Shown piece after piece: positions 25,764 through 34,051 of a stretch of 64,000 bases of DNA. The DNA is taken from the NCBI RefSeq assembly GCF_052113705.1, contig NZ_JBGQOG010000011.1, positions 69,154 through 133,153 of the forward strand. Reading direction: 5' to 3'. The notes under the pieces were generated by a model. That model did not search any database. It was not told the DNA's origin and saw only the letters and a program-made list of their open reading frames with translations. Within the stretch, counting starts at the first letter, position 1, and each line of letters opens with the position of its first letter. The position numbers and the translations under genes were made by a program. The stretch is from JBGQOG01 sp052113705 (GTDB lineage: Bacteria > Pseudomonadota > Alphaproteobacteria > Rhodobacterales > Rhodobacteraceae).

Positions 25764-26612
25764 ATGAAACTTTGTTCCTTCACCCATAATGGCCGCCCCG
25801 GCTATGGCATCGTCACCGACAATGAGACGGGCATCATCGATCTTGGCGCACGTCTGCCCGAGGCCACGCTGCGCGACTTTCTCGCGGCGGGCGATCCTGG
25901 CCGGGCGGCAGCGCTCGCCGGATCCGCGGCGGATCATGCGATGGAGGCCGTGACCCTCGCGCCGGTCATCCCCAATCCCGACAAGATCATCTGTGTGGGG
26001 TTGAACTATCACGACCATATTCAGGAAACCGGCCGCGAAGAGACCGTCTATCCGGTGCTGTTCGCGCGCTATGCGGGCAGCCAGACCGGCCATGGCGCCG
26101 ATCTGGTGATCCCGCGCGAAAGCACCATGTTCGACTATGAGGGCGAGCTGGCGGTGATCATCGGCAAGGCCGGGCGGCGGATTTCCGAGGCGGACGCGCT
26201 GGCGCATGTGGCGGGCTATGCCTGCTACAATGATGCCTCGGTGCGTGACTGGCAAAAGCACACGCATCAGTTCATGCCGGGCAAGACCTTTGCCGATACC
26301 GGCGCCTTCGGCCCTTGGATGGTGAGTGCCGATAAGATCCCGGACCCCACCAGACTGCATCTGCAAACCCGGCTGAACGGCACGGTGGTGCAAGACACGG
26401 ACCTGTCGATGCTGATCTCCTCGATCCCGCGGCTGATCGCCTATTGCTCGACGATCCTGCCGCTGTTGCCGGGGGATGTGATCGTGTCGGGCACCCCCGG
26501 CGGGGTGGGCGCGCGCCGCAACCCGCCGCTGTGGATGCGCGACGGTGATCTCTGCGAGGTGGAAATTTCCGGGATCGGCACCTTGGCAAACCCCGTGCGC
26601 GCCGAGGCATGA
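25764..26612 (+). CDS. Fumarylacetoacetate hydrolase family protein
   Basis: The 282-residue protein has the C-terminal FAH fold: DKIICVGLNYHDHIQETGRE, the metal-ligand ExE segment MFDYEGELAVIIGKAGRRI, GYACYNDASVRDWQ, and the strongly conserved PLLPGDVIVSGTPGGVGARR. Members hydrolyse fumarylpyruvate or acylpyruvates, or act as decarboxylases or hydratases in meta-cleavage routes. It starts 4 nt after the hydroxylase stop and overlaps the IclR gene by 4 nt, so it should act on the ring-cleavage product or its downstream acylpyruvate. Confidence 0.92.
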   Translation: MKLCSFTHNGRPGYGIVTDNETGIIDLGARLPEATLRDFLAAGDPGRAAALAGSAADHAMEAVTLAPVIPNPDKIICVGLNYHDHIQETGREETVYPVLFARYAGSQTGHGADLVIPRESTMFDYEGELAVIIGKAGRRISEADALAHVAGYACYNDASVRDWQKHTHQFMPGKTFADTGAFGPWMVSADKIPDPTRLHLQTRLNGTVVQDTDLSMLISSIPRLIAYCSTILPLLPGDVIVSGTPGGVGARRNPPLWMRDGDLCEVEISGIGTLANPVRAEA

Positions 26613-27439
26613 GGCTGTCGCCCGGTGACCGCCTGTGCCAGAGTGACGGCATGACAGAGCGCGCCGGCCCCCCGCAAAAATCAGATTCCGTGCGTGCCCT
26701 CACGCGCGGTCTCGCCATCTTGCGGCATGTGAATGCGGTGGGCGAGGCGCGGCCGGGCGAAATTGCCCGCGCCCTCAGCCTGCCGCGCCCGACCGTCTAT
26801 CGTCTGCTCGAAACGCTGGAAGAGGCAGGCTATGTGGTGTTTTCCGGCAGCGCCAATCTGGTGCGGGTGACGCGGCTCGCGGCCTCGCTGGGCGATGGCT
26901 CGGCGCAGACCACCGAACTCTGTCAGGCGGCGACGCCGCTCTTTGCCGAATACGGCGCGCGGCTGGTCTGGCCGCTCGACCTGACGGTCTATGACAATGC
27001 GGCCATGGTCATTCAGGAAACCACGCATGGCCGCTCCCCCCTCTCTATTGACCGTGCGATGATCGGCTACCGGCTGCCGGTGTTGCGCACCTCGGCGGGC
27101 CGGGCCTATCTGGCATTTTGCCCCGAAGAGGAGCGGGCGCTGATCATTGCGCATCTGCGGCGCCTGGGCGATCCGGCGGACATGCCGTTTCTGGAGCCCC
27201 TGCGTCTGCAGCGGATGCTGGACGAGACCCGCGCCCGGGGCGTTGCGCTGCGCGATGCGGGCGAGTTCCGGCCGCAGACCGCCTCGATTGCGGTGCCCGT
27301 TTGCCTGCAGGGCAATGTGCTTGGCTGTGTCTCGATGATCTGGATCCGCACGGCGATGTCGGCCAGCAAGGCGCTGGACAGTTTCGCGGCACCATTGGGC
27401 GAGATTGCCGCGCGGCTTGAGCAAAGGCTTGCCGCCTAA
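26609..27439 (+). CDS. IclR family transcriptional regulator
   Basis: A 276-residue regulator with an N-terminal IclR winged helix (ALTRGLAILRHVNAVGEARP, then LPRPTVYRLLETLEEAGYV, about residues 30-70) and a GAF-like effector domain ending in FAAPLGEIAARLEQRL. Relatives such as MhpR and PcaR control aromatic-acid genes. The ATG at 26609 overlaps the hydrolase stop (ATGA); an internal ATG at 26651 is also possible because the first 14 residues are not conserved in type. Its stop overlaps that of a convergent gene by 3 nt. It likely controls the upstream TRAP and meta-cleavage genes. Confidence 0.9.
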   Translation: MRLSPGDRLCQSDGMTERAGPPQKSDSVRALTRGLAILRHVNAVGEARPGEIARALSLPRPTVYRLLETLEEAGYVVFSGSANLVRVTRLAASLGDGSAQTTELCQAATPLFAEYGARLVWPLDLTVYDNAAMVIQETTHGRSPLSIDRAMIGYRLPVLRTSAGRAYLAFCPEEERALIIAHLRRLGDPADMPFLEPLRLQRMLDETRARGVALRDAGEFRPQTASIAVPVCLQGNVLGCVSMIWIRTAMSASKALDSFAAPLGEIAARLEQRLAA

Positions 27440-27972
27440 AGCGGCTGCGCCGCCATTTCCGCCGCGATGGCGTCGTCGAGCGGCGTCTCATAGGTCATCA
27501 GCAGATGGCCGAGCACCGTGTAAAACCCCACGGTCGCTATCAGATCAATCACCGCAGGACGGCCCAGTGCCGCCGCCAGCTCCGCCTCAAGGGCGGGGGG
27601 CAGGCGCCGGTGGTCAAAAAGTGCGTCAACGCCGCGCGCGATCAGCCCGTCCTCGCCCTCCGGATCGCCGCCCATCGCCGCGATGCGGGCATCGCTGAAC
27701 CCCAGGGCGCGCGCCCGGCTGACGTGATGCGCCCATTCATAGGCGGAGCCCATCCGATGCGCGGCGCGCAGGATCACCACTTCCGAGCGCGCGGCTCCGA
27801 GCGCCGTGTCGCGCACGATATGCTGGCGCAGCGGTGCCCAGGCCCGCAGCAGGTCTGGGTGATGCGCCATCGTGCGATAGACATTCAGGGCGCCGGCAAA
27901 GCCATTGCGCAGGTCTGCGATGCTCTCGGGCCATTCCGCGTCGGGCAGGGGCGGGCAGGGGCTTTGGGTCAT
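27436..27972 (-). CDS. Carboxymuconolactone decarboxylase family protein
   Basis: The 178-residue all-helical protein shows the CMD core: RSEVVILRAAHRMGSAYEWA and HHVSRARALG, then VDLIATVGFYTVLGHLLMTY-like C-terminal helix (here beginning VIDLIATVGF). It lacks the CxxC pair of AhpD peroxidases, so it belongs to the non-redox CMD group, such as 4-carboxymuconolactone decarboxylase and uncharacterised relatives. The ATG at 27972 has an AAGGAG ribosome binding site; the longer frame is unlikely. It is convergent with the IclR gene and may belong to the aromatic gene set, although meta-cleavage does not require this step. Confidence 0.82.
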   Translation of the reverse strand: MTQSPCPPLPDAEWPESIADLRNGFAGALNVYRTMAHHPDLLRAWAPLRQHIVRDTALGAARSEVVILRAAHRMGSAYEWAHHVSRARALGFSDARIAAMGGDPEGEDGLIARGVDALFDHRRLPPALEAELAAALGRPAVIDLIATVGFYTVLGHLLMTYETPLDDAIAAEMAAQPL

Positions 27973-28133
27973 CAGGGTCTCCTTCGGGATCGGATCGGAC
28001 AACAGAGCGGGCGCCGCCGACAGGGCCAAACTGGCCGCGTCCGCGGTGCGGACATCGGCGCTTCGGGCTGTGCCCGCGGGCACTATGCCGTTTGCGCTGC
28101 GGCAATGCCACCGGGCACGGCCAGGGTGTTCTA

Positions 28134-28153
28134 TCGTGTTGTGTCGTGTTGTG
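28134..28153. repeat. 10-bp tandem duplication
   Basis: TCGTGTTGTG occurs twice head to tail in the 266-bp gap between the AcoR-like gene and the CMD gene. No function is evident. Confidence 0.6.
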
Positions 28154-28175
28154 CCTGACCGGGCCGCTACCGTCA

Positions 28176-28205
28176 GCAGAGAGCCAATCGGCAGAGAGCC
28201 AATCG
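28176..28205. repeat. 15-bp perfect tandem duplication
   Basis: GCAGAGAGCCAATCG is present twice without interruption, 34 bp after the AcoR-like gene stop (reading leftward). Likely a replication slippage product in untranslated sequence. Confidence 0.7.
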
Positions 28206-28238
28206 GCGGAGGGCCGGTCCGGGCAGGGGCGCGAAGGC

Positions 28239-30119
28239 CTAATGGCCTTGCTGCAGCGAGAACCGCTTGATGTTGCGGTGAATGGTGGAGCGGTTGACGC
28301 CCATGCGCCGCGCGGTTTCCGAGATATTCCAGCCCGTCTCCTGCAGATGACGCGCCAGAATAACCGCCTGAACGCTCTCACTGGGGGCGGCCGTGCGCGA
28401 CAGATGGTCCGGGAAATCGCGCAGGCTCAACACGGCACATTCACCGGAGGCGTTTTGACCACAGGCCGCCGCCACGGATTGGGCCAACTGGGTCATCTCA
28501 TGCAGATTTCCGGCCCAGCGGTGCGCGGCCAGCAGGGTGACCACGTCGGAATCAAAGATGACGCGCTGGCCGAGGCTGGCGGCGAAAATCTGATCCGCGA
28601 GCGTCAGGAGATCGCGGCGCTGGCGCAGCGGCGGCAGCACCAGCCGCGCGCCCAGGAGCCGGGCATGGAGGTCGCGGCGCAGGCGGCCCTCGGCCACCGC
28701 CGTCTCGGGATTGCCTGTGATGGTGGCGATGACCCGGGCTTGCGACCGCCGCTCGCGGATGGCGCCGACGGGGCGATAGCTGCCCTCGGTCAGATATTTG
28801 ACCAGCCCCGCCTGCAGGCGCAACGGCAGCTCATCAATATTGTCGACCACCAGCGTGCCGCCGCTGGCGCTGTCCAGCAGGCCCGGCTCAAACCGGCGCT
28901 TCTCCTCGCGGCCAAACATGATGGCGGCCTCTGCCTCGGTCAGGCTTTCGCAGGGCACGGTCAGGCAGGGGCCGCGCCCGCCGATGGCATGAATGGCGCG
29001 GGCGAGGGTGCTTTTGCCGCTGCCGGTTTCGCTCTCGATCAGCATCGGATTTTGCCGCTGCGCCAACAGCGCCGCCTGTTGGAGCAGGGCTGTCATCGCC
29101 GGATCATCCCCGGCCAGCCTGCGCAATTCATCGGGCATCCGGCGCGGCGCGCTGAAGCGCGGGGCGGGCGCGCGGCGCGGCTCGATCGCATGGGCAAAGA
29201 GGCGATAGCCGTCCCGCGTCTCGATCAGGCGGTCGCGGGCGGCGGCCTGCCGGGTCAGCCCCTCAAACATCGTCAGATCAAGGTCGAACACCTCAGAGAC
29301 ATGCCGCCCGAGCAGATCACCGGGGCGGCGCCAGTCCACGCCAAGGGTGCGCGCCATAAGCCGCGCCGCGCCATTCGTCATCGAAATGACATGCCCGCCC
29401 GCATCCAGCGACAGCGCGGCCTCAGGATCGACATCCAGAAAATCGGGCGAGCCTGCCAGCCGCAGCACCCAGTCGCGGCGGCTTTCAGCCATGATATTCG
29501 CCATTTCGATGCGCCGGGCGGTCTGCTGCACCAGATTGAGCGCCAGATACTGGCTTTCGCGCGGCCGGGGCGGGCACAAGAGGGAAATGTCGAGCACCGC
29601 GCTCAGCTGGCCGCTGGTGTCATAGATCGGGGCGGCGGTGCAGGAGAGCGCGCCATGCGTCACATCGAAATGATCGCTTTGATGGATGATCAGCGGCTCT
29701 CCTGCCTCAATGCAGGCCCCGACGGCGCAGGTGCCCGCCCGAGACTCTGACCATTCCGCTCCGATGAACAGCCCGCTTTTGCGCAAAGCCTCCTTGTTGA
29801 CCGCATCCCCCAGATATTCCACCGTGACCCCGGCGGCATCCGACAGCAGCAGCACATAGTTCTGCCCCGCCACCAGTTTGTAGAGGTTGTCGATCCCCGA
29901 ACGGGCAATCGAGATCAGCTCCTCCGAGCGTTCCCGGTGCACCCGCAGCTGCCGGTCGGGGACGATATAGGCCTCGGCCCGGGTGCTCGGATCAAGCCCG
30001 TGCTTTTCGAGGCAGCGCAGCCAGCTTTCCACAACGATCGGGTCACGGGCGCTGTCGGGGCGGGCATCGCGCTGCGCGAGCGCGGCGATTTCCTCCAGAT
30101 GCTCACTATCGGCTTGCAT
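28239..30119 (-). CDS. AcoR/DhaR-like AAA+ transcriptional activator lacking GAFTGA
   Basis: The 626-residue protein has a GAF domain (about 75-200), a PAS-like segment (222-310), an AAA+ domain (about 330-545) and a C-terminal Fis-type HTH (WNISETARRMGVNRSTIHRN). This is the layout of AcoR, the activator of acetoin genes. Walker A is intact (ETGSGKS, 364-370). However, the sigma-54-contacting GAFTGA loop is missing: the sequence runs from MFGREEKRR straight to FEPG at about 401-413. Walker B reads VVDNIDE, with the catalytic glutamate replaced by asparagine. It probably works with sigma-70, as do NtrC of Rhodobacter capsulatus and TyrR. The ATG at 30119 has GGAGG 5 nt upstream. It is divergent from the butanediol dehydrogenase-like gene. 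Confidence 0.9.
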   Translation of the reverse strand: MQADSEHLEEIAALAQRDARPDSARDPIVVESWLRCLEKHGLDPSTRAEAYIVPDRQLRVHRERSEELISIARSGIDNLYKLVAGQNYVLLLSDAAGVTVEYLGDAVNKEALRKSGLFIGAEWSESRAGTCAVGACIEAGEPLIIHQSDHFDVTHGALSCTAAPIYDTSGQLSAVLDISLLCPPRPRESQYLALNLVQQTARRIEMANIMAESRRDWVLRLAGSPDFLDVDPEAALSLDAGGHVISMTNGAARLMARTLGVDWRRPGDLLGRHVSEVFDLDLTMFEGLTRQAAARDRLIETRDGYRLFAHAIEPRRAPAPRFSAPRRMPDELRRLAGDDPAMTALLQQAALLAQRQNPMLIESETGSGKSTLARAIHAIGGRGPCLTVPCESLTEAEAAIMFGREEKRRFEPGLLDSASGGTLVVDNIDELPLRLQAGLVKYLTEGSYRPVGAIRERRSQARVIATITGNPETAVAEGRLRRDLHARLLGARLVLPPLRQRRDLLTLADQIFAASLGQRVIFDSDVVTLLAAHRWAGNLHEMTQLAQSVAAACGQNASGECAVLSLRDFPDHLSRTAAPSESVQAVILARHLQETGWNISETARRMGVNRSTIHRNIKRFSLQQGH

Positions 30120-30211
30120 GGTGCCCTCCGCTGTCCTGCCCGCTGGGGGAGAGCCTAGCCCAGATAGGGCCCGGGCAGAACCGGGCTGTCTGCGTGGTGC
30201 AGCGTGATTGC

Positions 30212-30254
30212 TGCAACGCAGCAGAAGTGTTGCGCCGCCGTGCAACAGGTTGCG
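30212..30254. promoter_or_regulatory. Two TGCAAC/GTTGCG inverted repeats, candidate activator sites
   Basis: TGCAAC at 30212 faces GTTGCG at 30229 (11-bp spacer). Immediately after, TGCAACAGGTTGCG at 30241-30254 is a second inverted pair with a 2-bp spacer. Both lie in the 254-bp gap between the AcoR-like regulator and its divergent target. Paired half-sites near 120-160 bp upstream of the target start codon suit an activator with a dimeric Fis-type HTH. No convincing -24/-12 promoter was found. Confidence 0.5.
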
Positions 30255-30373
30255 CAGAGCTGCGGCAGGGCGGGCGGATAAGCCCTTGAAATCGTGCCCT
30301 GTGAAAAGGCGGCTTTGGCGCGGCGGGCGGGGCGCGCCACCGTGGTCTTCGGAATGATGAGGAGGAGAGCGAA

Positions 30374-31444
30374 TTGAAAGCGTTGCGTTTCCACGCTGCA
30401 AAGGATCTGCGGATCGACGATATCGAGGCGATTCCCGCCCCCGGACCGGGGCAGGTCGCCATCAAGAACCGCTATGTCGGCATCTGCGGCACCGATCTGC
30501 ATGAATATGCCTATGGGCCGATTTTCATACCCTCAGAGCCGCATCCCTTCACCCAGGCGGTGTTGCCGCAGGTGTTGGGCCATGAGTTTGGCGGCACCGT
30601 CACGGCGGTGGGCGCGGGGGTCAGCCATGTGAAAGTGGGCGACCGTGTCTCGGTGCAGCCGCTGATCATGCCGCGCAGCGGTGATTACTACGCCGACCGC
30701 GGCCTGTTTCATCTGAGCGAAGAGCTGGCGTTGGCCGGGCTGAGCTGGATCTCGGGCGGGATGGCTGAGGGCGCGCTGCTGAACGACTATAACGTCGTCA
30801 AGATCCCCGATAAAATGAGTGACGAAGAGGCGGCCCTGGTCGAACCGACAGCGGTGGCCGTTTACGCCTGTGACCGCGGGCAGGTGCATGCGGGGCAGTC
30901 GGTTCTGGTGACAGGTGCCGGCCCCATCGGAATGCTGACCCTGCTGGCCGCCAAAGCCTTTGGCGCGACCAAGCTCTTTGTGTCAGATCTGAACGACACA
31001 AGGCTGGCCCTCGCGCGCGAGATCCTGCCCGAGGTGATCACCCTCAACCCCAAACGCGACGACATTGGCGCGGCGATCCGGGCGGCGACCGAGGGTGGCG
31101 TGGGCTGTGATGTGGCGCTGGAATGCGTCGGCAATGAAAAGGCGCTGCAAAGCTGCCTTGAGGCGGTGCGCAAGCAGGGCACGATCGTGCAGGTGGGACT
31201 GCACCCTGGCAACAGCGGCCTGCACTGGCACACGGTCACCTTCAAGGATGTCGATATTCGCGGCTCCTGGGCCTATCCGACGCATCTGTGGCCGCGGGTG
31301 ATTGACCTGATCGCCTCCGGCGCGATCCCGGCGATGAAGGTCGTGACCAAGAAAATCCGTCTGGAGGAGGCAGTGTCAGAAGGTTTCGACGTGCTCCTCG
31401 ATCCGGCGGGAACGCAGCTGAAGATCTTGATTGATCTGACCTGA
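30374..31444 (+). CDS. Zinc-dependent alcohol dehydrogenase, (R,R)-butanediol dehydrogenase-like
   Basis: A 356-residue medium-chain dehydrogenase. It has the catalytic zinc region VGICGTDLHEYAYGPIFIP (Cys about 37), LGHEFGGTVTAVGAGV, the acidic residue in LVEPTAVAVYACDRG, and the coenzyme motif VTGAGPIGMLTLLAAKAFGA. The HEYAYGPIFIP stretch is typical of 2,3-butanediol dehydrogenases (BdhA), which interconvert acetoin and butanediol. The start is TTG at 30374, with a GGAGGAG just upstream; no ATG precedes the conserved N-terminus. Divergence from an AcoR-like regulator fits control by acetoin or a related diol or ketone. Confidence 0.88.
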   Translation: MKALRFHAAKDLRIDDIEAIPAPGPGQVAIKNRYVGICGTDLHEYAYGPIFIPSEPHPFTQAVLPQVLGHEFGGTVTAVGAGVSHVKVGDRVSVQPLIMPRSGDYYADRGLFHLSEELALAGLSWISGGMAEGALLNDYNVVKIPDKMSDEEAALVEPTAVAVYACDRGQVHAGQSVLVTGAGPIGMLTLLAAKAFGATKLFVSDLNDTRLALAREILPEVITLNPKRDDIGAAIRAATEGGVGCDVALECVGNEKALQSCLEAVRKQGTIVQVGLHPGNSGLHWHTVTFKDVDIRGSWAYPTHLWPRVIDLIASGAIPAMKVVTKKIRLEEAVSEGFDVLLDPAGTQLKILIDLT

Positions 31445-31518
31445 TCCGATGCCGCGCCGCATCGCCCGGGGAGGGGCGCGCGGCGCGGTTTGACCCCAAA
31501 AGCATTCGGGAGGAAACC

Positions 31519-33321
31519 ATGCTTGATTCAACCCCACAGGGCGCACTGGCAGCGCTTGTTGCCGATCTGGAACGGGCGCTGATCGCGCAAAATGCGCAGG
31601 CCGTTTCTGAACTTTTTCTGGAAACCGGCTTCTGGCGCGATCTTGCGGCCTTTACCTGGAACCTGAAAACCAGCGAAGGCCGCGCGGAAATCGGCGCCAT
31701 GGCCGCGGCGCAATTGCCCAAAATCGTGCCTTCGGCGCTGATGCTCGATCCTGCGGAAGAGGTCGGCCATGCCGATGGCGTCACCGAAGGCTGGCTGGTG
31801 CTTGAGACCAAGGCCGGGCGTGGCATTGGCTATATCCGCATGAAGGAGGGCAAGATCTGGACGCTGCTCACCACCCTGCATGAACTGAAGGGCCATGAGG
31901 AGCCGCGCAAGTTGCGCCGCCCGATGGGGGCCGAACATGGCCACGATCCCCAGCGCAAAACCTGGAAGGAAAAGCGCACCGAAGAGGCCGAGCGTCTGGG
32001 CTATACTGATCAGCCCTATGTGCTGGTGATCGGCGGCGGGCAGGGCGGCATCGCGCTGTCGGCCCGGCTGCGCCAGCTAGGGGTGCCGACCATCGTCGTG
32101 GACAAACATCCGCGCCCGGGTGACCAATGGCGCAACCGCTACAAATCGCTCTGCCTGCACGATCCGGTCTGGTACGACCACCTGCCCTATCTGCCGTTTC
32201 CCGACAACTGGCCGGTCTTTGCCCCGAAAGACAAGGTGGGCGATTGGCTGGAGATGTACACCAAGGTGATGGAGCTGAACTATTGGTCCTCGACCTCGGC
32301 GAAATCGGCAACATACGATGAGGCTAAGGGCGAATGGACCGTGGTGCTGGACCGCGACGGGCAAGATGTGGTGATGCACCCCAAACAGCTGGTGCTGGCG
32401 ACGGGGATGTCGGGCAAGGCCTTTGTGCCCAGCTTCAAAGGGCAGGATATCTTTCAGGGCGAGCAGCAGCATTCCAGCCAGCACCCCGGCCCGGATGCCT
32501 ATCGCGGCAAGAAGGTGGTGGTGATCGGTGCCAATAACTCGGCACATGACATTTGCGCGGCGCTTTGGGAACATGGCGCGGATGTCACCATGGTGCAGCG
32601 CTCCTCGACCCATATCGTGAAATCCGACAGCCTGATGGATCTGGCGCTTGGCGGGCTATATTCCGAACAGGCGGTGGCCAACGGGATCACCACCGACAAG
32701 GCCGATATGATCTTTGCCTCGATCCCCTACAAGATCATGGCCGATTTCCATGTGCCTGTGTACGACCAGATCAAGGAACGCGACAAAGACTTCTATGCCG
32801 CGCTGGAAAAGGCCGGGTTCATGCTGGATTTCGGCGATGACGAGAGCGGCCTGTTCATGAAATACCTGCGCCGTGGCTCGGGCTATTACATCGACGTGGG
32901 CGCCTGCGATCTGGTGATCGACGGCTCGATCAAGCTGCAATCGGGCAAGGGGATCAGCCATTTCACCGCCCGTTCGGTGGTGCTGGACGATGGCACCGAT
33001 CTGCCCGCAGATCTTGTGGTCTATGCGACGGGCTATGGCTCGATGAACGGCTGGGCGGCGGATCTGATCAGCCAGGACGTGGCGGATAAGGTGGGAAAAT
33101 GCTGGGGCCTCGGCTCTGACACCACCAAGGACCCCGGCCCTTGGGAGGGGGAAGAGCGCAACATGTGGAAGCCGACGATGCAGGAGGGGCTGTGGTTCCA
33201 CGGCGGCAACCTGCACCAGTCACGGCATTACTCGCGGTATCTCTCGCTGCAACTCAAGGCGCGGTATGAGGGGCTGGAGACGCCGGTCTGGGGGCTGGAG
33301 CCGCCGCACCACCTGAGCTGA
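31519..33321 (+). CDS. Flavin-containing monooxygenase with N-terminal NTF2-like domain
   Basis: The 600-residue protein joins an NTF2/SnoaL-like domain (residues about 1-130) to a flavin monooxygenase. The FAD Rossmann motif is VLVIGGGQGGIALSARL (about 169-185) and the NADPH motif is VVVIGANNSAHDICAAL (about 334-350). Between them lies an FMO/BVMO-type fingerprint FQGEQQHSSQH, matching FxGxxxHxxx but ending in His rather than the Tyr/Phe of FMOs or Trp of Baeyer-Villiger enzymes. It could oxygenate a ketone, amine or sulfide. It follows the butanediol dehydrogenase-like gene by 74 bp and ends in a strong hairpin, so the two probably form one unit: alcohol to ketone, then oxygenation (inference). 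Confidence 0.88.
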   Translation: MLDSTPQGALAALVADLERALIAQNAQAVSELFLETGFWRDLAAFTWNLKTSEGRAEIGAMAAAQLPKIVPSALMLDPAEEVGHADGVTEGWLVLETKAGRGIGYIRMKEGKIWTLLTTLHELKGHEEPRKLRRPMGAEHGHDPQRKTWKEKRTEEAERLGYTDQPYVLVIGGGQGGIALSARLRQLGVPTIVVDKHPRPGDQWRNRYKSLCLHDPVWYDHLPYLPFPDNWPVFAPKDKVGDWLEMYTKVMELNYWSSTSAKSATYDEAKGEWTVVLDRDGQDVVMHPKQLVLATGMSGKAFVPSFKGQDIFQGEQQHSSQHPGPDAYRGKKVVVIGANNSAHDICAALWEHGADVTMVQRSSTHIVKSDSLMDLALGGLYSEQAVANGITTDKADMIFASIPYKIMADFHVPVYDQIKERDKDFYAALEKAGFMLDFGDDESGLFMKYLRRGSGYYIDVGACDLVIDGSIKLQSGKGISHFTARSVVLDDGTDLPADLVVYATGYGSMNGWAADLISQDVADKVGKCWGLGSDTTKDPGPWEGEERNMWKPTMQEGLWFHGGNLHQSRHYSRYLSLQLKARYEGLETPVWGLEPPHHLS

Positions 33322-33343
33322 CCGAAACCCGAACCACATCCCT

Positions 33344-33372
33344 GCGCCGCCCTCCCGTCGGGGGGGCGGCGC
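33344..33372 (+). terminator. GC-rich terminator hairpin after the flavin monooxygenase
   Basis: A 13-bp stem (GCGCCGCCCTCCC pairing with GGGGGGGCGGCGC, one T-G wobble) with a 3-base loop begins 22 bp after the monooxygenase stop. There is no U-tract, but the stem is strong, and the next gene is on the other strand, as expected for a terminator. Confidence 0.65.
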
Positions 33373-33450
33373 ATCCATGGGCGGCGATCGCATGTCCCCG
33401 GCGCGGGGCGAAGTCCGGCATGCGGGGGTCGCTTTGCCCCGGGGCAGCGT

Positions 33451-34038
33451 TCAGCCGCCGACGCTGCTGCGCGAACCGGCGCTGCTGCCAAAGCCCCCGC
33501 GCGAGGCGGCGGTGGCACGAGTCATCGGCGGTTTGCCCACCGTCGCCGCCGGACGGGCAAAGAGACCGCTGCTCATCTTGCCCTTGCCGCTGTTCGACGA
33601 CAGGGTGCTGCTGCCGGTTGCATTGGTGAATTTGCCATCCGGCGTGCGGTAGAGCGGCTGCGATGCTGCCATGCCACCGCGCCCGCCCAGCATATTGCCG
33701 ATCAGATAGCCCGCCAGCAGCGGCATGAAGATGCTGCCCGACCCCTGCTGATTGCCCACCTGTTGTTCTTCCGAGCCGCAGGCCCCGGCGCCATGCTGCT
33801 CTTCGCAGACGGCAAGGCTGTCATAGCGCGGTGCGGATTCCACATGCAGCGCCTGCGCGTCGGCAAAGGCCGCGTCACATTCGGCGGCGGACATCAGCCC
33901 GCTGCGGCTGGCTTCGGCCTTGCAGCTTTGCAGATCCGGGAAGGCTTCGGCCTCGACGCTGTCGTCCTTGCACCCGGCCAACGCAAAGGCAGCGGCCCCC
34001 AGAATGCTCAGCGCGACGGTTCTTGAACGATGTCTCAT
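33451..34038 (-). CDS. DUF1190 family lipoprotein (YgiB homologue)
   Basis: This 195-residue protein has a lipoprotein signal (AAFALAGC, Cys about 22) and the DUF1190/YgiB pattern: FPDLQSCKAEASRSGLMSAA, then ECDAAFADAQALHVESAPRY and CEEQHGAGAC, with conserved paired cysteines. A glycine/serine-rich disordered C-terminus follows. The function of YgiB is not established. As in Escherichia coli ygiB-ygiC, it is next to a glutathionylspermidine-synthase-like gene, here 13 nt upstream. The ATG at 34038 has GGGGAG at a good distance. Confidence 0.85.
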   Translation of the reverse strand: MRHRSRTVALSILGAAAFALAGCKDDSVEAEAFPDLQSCKAEASRSGLMSAAECDAAFADAQALHVESAPRYDSLAVCEEQHGAGACGSEEQQVGNQQGSGSIFMPLLAGYLIGNMLGGRGGMAASQPLYRTPDGKFTNATGSSTLSSNSGKGKMSSGLFARPAATVGKPPMTRATAASRGGFGSSAGSRSSVGG

Positions 34039-34051
34039 CAGGTGCTCCCCC

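Noticed and set aside
24177..26393. 738-codon open frame on the minus strand
   Set aside because: Antisense to the hydroxylase and FAH genes, low-complexity basic translation.
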